Source of the DNA: Thermohalobaculum sp039026375
GTDB lineage: Bacteria > Pseudomonadota > Alphaproteobacteria > Rhodobacterales > Rhodobacteraceae
DNA length: 64,000 nucleotides
Assembly (NCBI GenBank): GCA_039026375.1
Contig: JBCCML010000009.1
Location: forward strand, 1 to 64,000
Reading direction: 5' to 3'
In this document: positions 8,924-15,296 of the stretch, piece after piece
Numbering within the stretch: position 1 is the first letter of the stretch
How the letters are laid out: every line of letters begins with the position of its first letter
Made by a program: the position numbers and the translations under genes
The notes under the pieces: model-generated
What the model saw: only the letters and a program-made list of their open reading frames with translations
What the model was told of the DNA's origin: nothing
Databases searched by the model: none

Positions 8924-10226
8924 GGCTCACCTTATCGTAACAACTTTCGAACCGGTCCAACCGGCGCAGGATTTCAGCCTGGCCCAGGCGGGCCTCGGGA
9001 ATTTCGGCGGCGCTGGCCAGTTCCTGGGCCAGGGCGGGGTTCTTGCGGGTGACCAGCTTGGTCAGCGTGGCCAGCGGGTCCTGTTCGGGCGGGCGATGCG
9101 GGCCCATCAGGTCCGAGACCAACAATTGCAGCCGCGACCGGATGTGATCGCCCAGCAACGCGGTGTCGTGGTCGGCCAGGCGCAGCAGTCGCGCCTTGGC
9201 ATCAATCGAGACCTCTTTGGCGGCGTGCGGCTGATCCTCGTAGATCCGGGCCAGCGGGCCATAGCGCGTGACCGCGCGCCACAGGACCAGCGCGCCCAAC
9301 AGGCCAAAGGCAATCCAGATCATCGTGAAGGGCCAAGCAAACATGCGGGCGAAGTCGTCCCAAGTACGCTCGCGCCGTTCGGCCTGCCAGTCGCGATTGA
9401 CCGTGAAGACCCGGGTGCTGAGGTCAAGCACAACCGGTTTCTCGCCGGCGATGTCACGGACGACCCGGGCCAGGATATCGGCGTTCTCGGACCATTGTAT
9501 GCCGTGGTTGGATGCCAGGTCGGGATCGACCAACAGCCAGAAATGGCTCTGATCCTCAGCGCGCTGATCGAAGCTGCTGATGGGGCAGCGGCCCAGGATC
9601 ATGGCGCGACGCGTGCCGATGATGGGCTCGCAACTGCCGACCGAGAGCGTCTGGGCATGGAACAGGCCGACGCGGTCATCGCCCACCTGCCGCTCGCGCC
9701 AGCCGCCCTGGTCGCGGTCGACATTGCGCGACACGTTGATATCCACTTGGCGGATGATCCGTACGATTTTGTCCCGGGGGATCAGCAGCGTGCGGTGCGC
9801 GCGGTCGGTCAGGTAGAGGCCCGAGCGCCATTTGGGCAGGATGACCAGCGTTGGCTGGCGTTGGATCTTCTGCTGAAAAACGCGGCGGTCTAAATCACGC
9901 TGGGTCGTCTGGAACAGGCGTTCTTCGGGCGTCTCCGGGCTGTCGGCGTCAACGGTCAAGTCGGTGTCGTAGAGCGGCAGGATCCGCAGGCCCAGCGCGT
10001 CGCGGACCATGCCGCCGCCGCCGGTGAAGGTGCGGGCCTCGACATCCTGGTCTTTCAGCCAGGTGACCAGCCCCTGGAAGCCCATGGCAGAGCGGTTGAA
10101 CTCGCGTTCGCTGCCCCCGGCGACCAGATAGATCAGGCCGACGATGACGATCGCCACCGCGGCAAAGACGCCAAGGTCGCTGCCGCGGCCGTTAGGGCGG
10201 GGGGCGTTGGCGGTCGTCTCAGTCAT
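8892..10226 (-). CDS. DUF4350 domain membrane protein
   Basis: The 444-residue product has an N-terminal transmembrane helix (LGVFAAVAIVIVGLIYLVAGG), a soluble domain starting REFNRSAMGFQGLVTWLKDQ, and a second transmembrane helix (MIWIAFGLLGALVLW) around residue 300. A charged C-terminal cytoplasmic region follows. The first part is the GATase-like DUF4350 domain commonly encoded between DUF4129 and MoxR genes. I start it at ATG 10226, which overlaps the DUF4129 stop as ATGA, and not at the longer frame start at 10358 inside the upstream gene. It probably sits in the inner membrane as part of the MoxR-linked complex. The biochemical role is unknown. Confidence 0.82.
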   Translation of the reverse strand: MTETTANAPRPNGRGSDLGVFAAVAIVIVGLIYLVAGGSEREFNRSAMGFQGLVTWLKDQDVEARTFTGGGGMVRDALGLRILPLYDTDLTVDADSPETPEERLFQTTQRDLDRRVFQQKIQRQPTLVILPKWRSGLYLTDRAHRTLLIPRDKIVRIIRQVDINVSRNVDRDQGGWRERQVGDDRVGLFHAQTLSVGSCEPIIGTRRAMILGRCPISSFDQRAEDQSHFWLLVDPDLASNHGIQWSENADILARVVRDIAGEKPVVLDLSTRVFTVNRDWQAERRERTWDDFARMFAWPFTMIWIAFGLLGALVLWRAVTRYGPLARIYEDQPHAAKEVSIDAKARLLRLADHDTALLGDHIRSRLQLLVSDLMGPHRPPEQDPLATLTKLVTRKNPALAQELASAAEIPEARLGQAEILRRLDRFESCYDKVSHEFGRVKQPG

Positions 10227-10987
10227 TTGATGCCCCTCAGTATGGGGCCTGCGGCGGCCAGGCACGCGCGCCAGCGGTCCTCGGGAAGGTCGCGGCCGCC
10301 GAAATGCACCAGCTCCGCCTGGCGCACCAAGCCGCGCATGGCATCCCAGTGGCGCCATTTCTGGGGCAGGGCGCGCACAGCATCGCGGGCGGTCTGGGCC
10401 CGGCCCAGGCGCACTTGGTTGGCGCCGGCCGCTTCCTCCAGCGCGCGGCTGACCAGCAGAATCAGCGCTTGGCGCCGGTCGGCCATGGCGCCCAGCTTGG
10501 CCAGAAACTGGTCGATCGGGCTGTCATCGCGGGCGACCCCCAGCGGGCCGGTGCGCCGGTCTTCAGGGGCTTCTCCGCGGTCCTTTTCGTCGGTGGTGGA
10601 AAAGCGCGCGGTCAGCCCGCCACCGTTCATGATGATCACGACCAGCAGGGCGACCAGGATCAGGGCGAAGACCGCGCCCCAGATCCAGCGCTGCATCCGG
10701 ATCTCCTCGGGCGTGGCCGGGGCGGCGCCCGGTTCCTCGCTGAGTTCAAGGTCGGGCACATCTTCGGTCGAGAATTCGGCATTCGGCCCGATGTACAAAA
10801 CCTCGTCCGAAAGGCTGTCGCGCCAGATCGCATCGCCATAGGCTTCGTTGACCGGCCCAGGATCAGCCAGATCGTCGGCCGACAACTGCGCCGCCGACGG
10901 GCCCGCCAGCAACGTCACCGCAAGCACGGTCATCGTCAGCGCGACCACCCCGGCCCATCGTCCAAGCTGCACGGCCCATCCCGTCAT
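10223..10987 (-). CDS. DUF4129 domain protein with signal peptide
   Basis: The 254-residue protein begins with a cleavable-looking signal (hydrophobic residues 13-28 ending in PSAAQ). It has a periplasmic acidic segment (about 35-95), one transmembrane helix (WGAVFALILVALLVVIIMNGG) and a cytoplasmic C terminus. The C-terminal helical part with IDQFLAKLGAMADRRQALILL is the DUF4129 region typically found at the head of MoxR operons. It is the first gene of the minus-strand cluster that runs down to about 2 kb, and its stop overlaps the DUF4350 start (ATGA). Function is unknown. Context suggests assembly or quality control in the envelope. Confidence 0.8.
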   Translation of the reverse strand: MTGWAVQLGRWAGVVALTMTVLAVTLLAGPSAAQLSADDLADPGPVNEAYGDAIWRDSLSDEVLYIGPNAEFSTEDVPDLELSEEPGAAPATPEEIRMQRWIWGAVFALILVALLVVIIMNGGGLTARFSTTDEKDRGEAPEDRRTGPLGVARDDSPIDQFLAKLGAMADRRQALILLVSRALEEAAGANQVRLGRAQTARDAVRALPQKWRHWDAMRGLVRQAELVHFGGRDLPEDRWRACLAAAGPILRGIK

Positions 10988-11092
10988 GGACGCAGATCTT
11001 TCCCCACCGATGTCTCCCTGCCCTGGGTCATGCCCCGTCGCACGCCCGTCAAAAGCCTAGGAAGGCCGGCGGTCCCGGGCAAGCCCGCAGGA

Positions 11093-12370
11093 TCACTCTA
11101 AGTGCCGCGCGCCGTCGACCTGGGGCAAAGTCCTCAAAAAAGCCACAGCAACTGCAGCGCAAATCAGCGGCAGGATCGCCAGCCAGCGCAGCATCGCGGC
11201 CGGATCGCCGAACTCGTCGATGGCATAGGCGACCGGCAGCGCGCCCACGGATGCGCCCACCACGCCGATCATCTGGCCCGTCCCCTGGATCGAGCCCAGG
11301 TGTTTGCGCCCGAAATAACGCGGCCAGATATAGCCCATCATGGTGATCGAAAAGGCGTTGTTCAGCCCGAAGGCCAGCGCGTAGACGATCAGCGCGGGAT
11401 AGCTGGTCACGAAGGTTACACCCACCATGGTCGAGGCCTGTACGATCAGCGCCGCCGCGAACATGTAGCGCGTGCGGAAGCGGTCAAAGCCGCGCCCGAC
11501 CAGCGGCATGAAGATCAGCATCGAGACCGCGACCAGCGAGAAGCCCTGCGTCGCCTGCGCCGCGGTCAGGCCCTGGCCCTCGAGGATGTTGTACTGATGA
11601 AAATGCAGCGTCGTCGCCATGCCCGCAATCAGGAACAGCCCCGCCGCGCAAATCCAGAAACTGAGCGAGGCCAGCGCCTCGGCCCGCGTGGCGCCGGTCA
11701 GCTCGGGCGTCTGGCCGCCCGCCTCGGCCCGGCCGCCATCGGGCATCAGGCCCATGTCCTCGGGCTTGTTCCTCACCATCAACAGCAGCACCGGCAGCAT
11801 GGTGACCCAGGTGATCAGCCCCAGGCCGAACCAGGCCTCGCGCCAGCCGAACTCGGCGATCAACAGCTTTGCCAGCGCCGGGTGAATGCCGATCGACAGG
11901 GCAAAACCGGTGGCCACGATCCCCATGGCAAAGCCGCGGCGCGCGACGAACCACTGGGCGATCAGGTTGGCCGCCCCCATCATCATGCAGCCCTGGCCCA
12001 GAAAGCGCAGTGCGGCAAAGCCGATCGCCAGCCACACCAGATTGGCCAAGGCCCCGAAGAACAGGCACGCCGCCCCCAGGGCCGCGACGTTCACCGCCAG
12101 CGAGGTGCGCGGGCCAAACCGTTCCAATTGGCGTCCGAAGACTGGCAACAGGAAGGCCGCGACCGTGGTCGCCAGCCCATAGGCCAGCGTCACCTCCAAA
12201 AGCGTGATCCCCAAATCTTCGGCGATCAGGGCATTGAAGGCGGCAAACGTGTGGCTTTGCCCTGGCCCCGACGAGAACATGATCAGCACGGACACCGCGA
12301 CCATCACCCAGCCGTAAAAGACCCGGTCGCCCAGCCCGTCCGATATCGCCCTTCTGCTTGCATCCAGCAT
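11093..12370 (-). CDS. Major facilitator superfamily transporter
   Basis: This 425-residue polytopic protein has about twelve hydrophobic segments in two halves. Typical MFS features are the first-helix start RVFYGWVMVAVSVLIMF, the FGPRTSLAVNVAALG loop after helix 2 (degenerate motif A) and GFDRFRTRYMF at the equivalent loop of the second half. The FYGWVMV beginning resembles the monocarboxylate/oxalate-formate antiporter branch, so a small organic acid is a reasonable substrate guess. ATG 12370 was chosen because AGGGGG precedes it closely. The upstream in-frame start at 12451 has no such site. It is divergent from the epimerase gene and not clearly part of the MoxR cluster (105 nt gap). Confidence 0.85.
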   Translation of the reverse strand: MLDASRRAISDGLGDRVFYGWVMVAVSVLIMFSSGPGQSHTFAAFNALIAEDLGITLLEVTLAYGLATTVAAFLLPVFGRQLERFGPRTSLAVNVAALGAACLFFGALANLVWLAIGFAALRFLGQGCMMMGAANLIAQWFVARRGFAMGIVATGFALSIGIHPALAKLLIAEFGWREAWFGLGLITWVTMLPVLLLMVRNKPEDMGLMPDGGRAEAGGQTPELTGATRAEALASLSFWICAAGLFLIAGMATTLHFHQYNILEGQGLTAAQATQGFSLVAVSMLIFMPLVGRGFDRFRTRYMFAAALIVQASTMVGVTFVTSYPALIVYALAFGLNNAFSITMMGYIWPRYFGRKHLGSIQGTGQMIGVVGASVGALPVAYAIDEFGDPAAMLRWLAILPLICAAVAVAFLRTLPQVDGARHLE

Positions 12371-12456
12371 GTTGCCCCCTCGCGTCCCGCGGCGGCGGCG
12401 GGTACACGAGACGCCGGCGGTGTGTCCAGTCAGCACTCTATGCTGATGCAACGTAA

Positions 12457-12480
12457 TGCGGCAGGACGCCGTAATGCCGC
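12457..12480. promoter_or_regulatory. Dyad between divergent MFS and SDR genes
   Basis: GCGGCA (12458-12463) and TGCCGC (12475-12480) form a 6-bp inverted repeat with 11 bases between the arms, in the 134-bp gap between two divergently transcribed genes. It is placed where an operator could control both, but short G+C-rich dyads occur by chance in DNA of this composition. Confidence 0.25.
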
Positions 12481-12504
12481 GGCCGAGATATCAGGGAGGT
12501 GGAA

Positions 12505-13497
12505 ATGGGGATCACGCTGTCAGGCGCCCGGGTACTGGTGGCGGGCGGCGCCTCGCTGGTCGGCTCGCATCTGGCGCGCGCGCTGTTGGCGCGCGGGGTG
12601 GCAGAGGTGGTGATCTTCGACCCGGTGGCCTTCGACGACCAGGACGCGCTGGGGGCCACGAAAGACGACCCCCGCGTGACCATGGTGCACGGCGATCTGA
12701 TGAAGCTGCACCAGGTGATCCGCCACATGGACGGGATCGACGGCGCGGTGAACCTGGCCGCCTACATGACGCTGGGGCTCAGCCGCCAACCGGTCGATGC
12801 GCTGGATCTGAACATCCGCGGCTACGGGCACTTTCTGGAAGCCGCGGTGGCCAGGGGCGTGGGCAAGGTGGTCTTTGCATCGTCCAACGCGGTCTATGGC
12901 TATGGGATCGGCGGCGGCGTGGGCGAGGAGACGCCGCACCACAACGCGGGCATTCCAGCACCGGCAGCGGCCTATGGCGCGTCCAAGATCATCGGCGAAC
13001 AGCTGTGCCGAATGTACTATCGCGATCACGGCCTGGACTACGTGGTGTGCCGGTTCTCGACGGTCTATGGCGAGGGCCAGCACTACCGCGCGGCCAATGC
13101 GCTGTACATCATCGAGACATGGGACCGACTGCAGCGGGGCGAGGCGCCGCAACTGTTCGGGGACGGCTCCGAAGCAAAGGACTTTGTCTATGCGGGTGAT
13201 GTGGCCCGCGCGGTCTGCCTGGCGCTGGAGGCGGACGCGACCGATGTGGCGGTGAACACGTCGGGCGGGCGGCCGGTCTCGACCAAGGAACTGGTCGAGT
13301 TGGTGACGAGGGTCTCGGGCAAGAACATCGCACCGGAGTATATCGGGGATGATGGACGGGTGCGGCTGCCTACGGGCGCCGGGTTGCACTTTGTCAACGA
13401 GAAGGCGCGCGAGGTTTTGGGCTGGCAACCGGAGATGGATCTGGAGGACGGCATCCGCCGGCTCGTCGCGGATCACGAGGCACGTAAGGCCGGCTGA
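12505..13497 (+). CDS. NAD-dependent epimerase/dehydratase (extended SDR)
   Basis: The 330-residue enzyme has an N-terminal Rossmann motif (LVAGGASLVGSHLARAL) and FASSNAVYG, with the catalytic Ser region. The YGASK catalytic Tyr/Lys motif is followed by CRFSTVYGEGQ and a C-terminal substrate domain with DFVYAGDVARAV. These are marks of extended short-chain dehydrogenases related to UDP-glucose 4-epimerase, which act on nucleotide sugars. ATG 12505 is preferred over GTG 12499 because the AGGGAGG Shine-Dalgarno would lie too close to the latter. No sugar biosynthesis genes flank it, so the substrate is unknown. Confidence 0.85.
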   Translation: MGITLSGARVLVAGGASLVGSHLARALLARGVAEVVIFDPVAFDDQDALGATKDDPRVTMVHGDLMKLHQVIRHMDGIDGAVNLAAYMTLGLSRQPVDALDLNIRGYGHFLEAAVARGVGKVVFASSNAVYGYGIGGGVGEETPHHNAGIPAPAAAYGASKIIGEQLCRMYYRDHGLDYVVCRFSTVYGEGQHYRAANALYIIETWDRLQRGEAPQLFGDGSEAKDFVYAGDVARAVCLALEADATDVAVNTSGGRPVSTKELVELVTRVSGKNIAPEYIGDDGRVRLPTGAGLHFVNEKAREVLGWQPEMDLEDGIRRLVADHEARKAG

Positions 13498-13531
13498 GCA
13501 GCCGGGCGTGGCCAGTCGTCCCACCCCCCCT

Positions 13532-13555
13532 CCCCCGCCCGGCCTCGCCCGGGGG
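13532..13555 (+). terminator. Possible terminator-like hairpin after the SDR gene
   Basis: CCCCCG (13532-13537) can pair with CGGGGG (13550-13555) around a 12-base loop, 34 nt after the epimerase stop codon. No T tract follows. It might separate the epimerase transcript from the glycine cleavage operon. Confidence 0.25.
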
Positions 13556-13628
13556 CACCCGGATCGGTGGTTTGGGGTGGGTGGCGGGCGACGAGAAGTC
13601 GAGTTTCCGCGGTCGACTTTCTGTACAT

Positions 13629-13674
13629 ACAGGTGCGGTACAGGTGCTGTACGTTTGCTGCACAGGTGCTGTAC
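13629..13674 (+). repeat. 11-bp-phased repeat with dyads upstream of gcvT
   Basis: The 13-mer ACAGGTGC(G/T)GTAC occurs at 13629-13641, 13640-13652 and 13662-13674. Start positions are spaced 11 and 22 bp apart, and a degenerate fourth unit fills the gap at 13651-13661, so the whole block is an 11-bp (one helical turn) tandem array of about 46 bp. The middle copy is also a perfect dyad, GTACAG-GTG-CTGTAC (13638-13652), and the last is nearly so. It lies about 120-160 bp before the gcvT start, in a 294-bp gap. A regulator that binds cooperatively along one face of the helix would fit. No known binding site is recognised. Confidence 0.7.
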
Positions 13675-13791
13675 GCCTGGAATCCCAGCGCAAGGCACCG
13701 CATTTCACCCTGAGTCTTGCCAGCTGCCATTGGGTCGCGCTAGCGTTATCCCCGGAGCTGCGACGCCAAGGATCGCGGCCTGGGGAGCGAT

Positions 13792-14910
13792 ATGGCCGAT
13801 GGCCTGAAGACAACGCCGCTGTCGGCGCTGCACGCCGATCTGGGTGCGAGGATGGTCGCGTTTGCGGGCTATTCGATGCCCGTTCAGTATCCGTCCGGCA
13901 TCTTGGCTGAGCACGCCCAAGTCCGTGAAAAAGCAGGACTTTTCGACGTCAGCCATATGGGTCAGGTGGTGCTGACCGGCCCTGGCAGGGTCGCCGCGCT
14001 GGAGCGTCTGATGCCCCAGGACATTGCCGGTCTGGCGCCCGGGCGGCAGCGCTACGGCTTCCTGTTGAATGATGATGGCGGCATCCTGGACGACCTGATG
14101 GTCGCCAATCTGGGCGACCGGCTGGTTCTGGTGGTGAACGCTGCGCGCAAACACGTCGACCTGGCACATATGGTGGATCAGATCGGGTCTGACTGCCATA
14201 TCTTGATGATCCAGGATCGGGCTTTGCTGGCGTTGCAGGGCCCGTCAGCGGAGGCCGCCCTGGCGAGCCTGGCGCCTGCTGTGGCCGAGATGCGCTTCCT
14301 GGATGTCAAGGAAATCAATATCTTAGGGGCTGAATGCCTGGTGTCGCGGTCGGGGTACACAGGCGAAGATGGCTTTGAGATTTCGGTTCCTTCGGATGCC
14401 GCGGAGGGCTTGGCCCGCAAGCTGCTGGATCATCCCGATGTTGCGCCGGCGGGCCTTGGTTCCCGCGATAGCCTCAGGGTCGAGGCCGGGCTGCCGCTCT
14501 ACGGGATCGACATCAATGATTACGCCTCGCCGGTGCAGGCGGGCCTTGCCTGGGCCGTGCAAAAAGTGCGCCGGTCGGACGGCGCTCGGGCCGGGGGTTT
14601 TCTGGGGTCAGCGACCGTTTTTTCGCAATTAGAACAAGGGGTTCCGGACCGCTTGATCGGCTTGAAACCCGAAGGTCGGGCGCCTGTTCGGGGTGGCGCG
14701 CTGCTCTACGAGGACGAGACTTCAGACCGCGTTATCGGCGCCGTCACCTCGGGTGTGTTCGGCCCGACAGTCGGCGGCCTGGTTGCCATGGGCTACGCGG
14801 GAGACGGCTTGCACAGCCCCGGCACCCGCCTGTTCGCCGAGGTGCGCGGCAAGCGCCTGCCGGTGGTTGTCCACGCGCTGCCCTTTGTCCCTCATCGCTA
14901 TAAACGCTGA
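13792..14910 (+). CDS. gcvT: Glycine cleavage system aminomethyltransferase (T protein)
   Basis: T protein transfers the methylene group from the aminomethyl-lipoyl arm of GcvH to tetrahydrofolate and releases ammonia. The 372-residue product opens with LKTTPLSALHADLGARMVAFAGY and has GLFDVSHMGQV. The LLNDDGGILDDL motif at about 92-102 includes the catalytic Asp (D100/D101), and SRDSLRVEAGLPLYG is near residue 225. The C-terminal PTVGGLVAMGY region completes the family fold. The start follows GGGGAG by a few bases. It is first in the gcvT-gcvH-gcvP operon, with a 20-nt gap to gcvH. No glycine riboswitch was found upstream. Instead there is the phased repeat at 13629-13674. Confidence 0.95.
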   Translation: MADGLKTTPLSALHADLGARMVAFAGYSMPVQYPSGILAEHAQVREKAGLFDVSHMGQVVLTGPGRVAALERLMPQDIAGLAPGRQRYGFLLNDDGGILDDLMVANLGDRLVLVVNAARKHVDLAHMVDQIGSDCHILMIQDRALLALQGPSAEAALASLAPAVAEMRFLDVKEINILGAECLVSRSGYTGEDGFEISVPSDAAEGLARKLLDHPDVAPAGLGSRDSLRVEAGLPLYGIDINDYASPVQAGLAWAVQKVRRSDGARAGGFLGSATVFSQLEQGVPDRLIGLKPEGRAPVRGGALLYEDETSDRVIGAVTSGVFGPTVGGLVAMGYAGDGLHSPGTRLFAEVRGKRLPVVVHALPFVPHRYKR

Positions 14911-14930
14911 TTTACCAAGAGGATAGCCAG

Positions 14931-15293
14931 ATGCTGAAATTCACCGAAGATCACGAGTGGCTGGCCATCGACGGCGATGTTGCCACTGTCGGCATCACGG
15001 CGCACGCCACCGAACAGCTGGGCGACATCGTCTTCGTGGAGTTGCCCGAGGTTGGCGCCTCGGCTGACAAAGGCGAAGGGATCGCGGTGGTTGAAAGTGT
15101 CAAGGCGGCCTCGGACGTCTTCATGCCGTTGGACGGGGAAGTCACGGAAATAAATGAAGAAATCGCCGATGAGCCGGCCAAGGTCAACGAGGACCCGGAA
15201 GGTGCCGGCTGGTTCTTCAAGATCAAACTCAAAAGCGTGGGCGACGCCGATGGACTGATGGACAAGGCCGCCTACGACGCGATGGTGAGCTAG
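14931..15293 (+). CDS. gcvH: Glycine cleavage system H protein (lipoyl carrier)
   Basis: The 120-residue H protein shuttles the aminomethyl group between the P, T and L proteins on a lipoylated lysine. The hallmark sequence GIAVVESVKAASDVFMPLDG places the lipoyl lysine at K58. The N-terminal FTEDHEWLAIDGDVATVGIT and the C-terminal EDPEGAGWFFKIKL are also typical. The length is normal for bacteria. The AAGAGGA Shine-Dalgarno lies about 8 nt upstream of the ATG. The gene is followed after only three bases by gcvP. Confidence 0.97.
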   Translation: MLKFTEDHEWLAIDGDVATVGITAHATEQLGDIVFVELPEVGASADKGEGIAVVESVKAASDVFMPLDGEVTEINEEIADEPAKVNEDPEGAGWFFKIKLKSVGDADGLMDKAAYDAMVS

Positions 15294-15296
15294 ATC

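Noticed and set aside
12457..12480. A regulatory hairpin for the epimerase
   Set aside because: It was kept only as a weak dyad feature, because 6-bp G+C-rich inverted repeats are common by chance and it lacks any T run, so it is not called a terminator.
11102..12613. A 503-codon plus-strand frame opposite the MFS transporter
   Set aside because: Its composition (Gln/Arg/His-rich) is typical of antisense shadow in G+C-rich DNA. The MFS gene on the other strand has a clear membrane pattern and ribosome site.
13629..13674. A CRISPR array
   Set aside because: The units are 11-13 bp with no unique spacers between them, and no cas genes are nearby.
13498..13791. Glycine riboswitch before gcvT
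   Set aside because: No glycine aptamer core sequence was recognised in either strand of the leader, so I did not annotate one.
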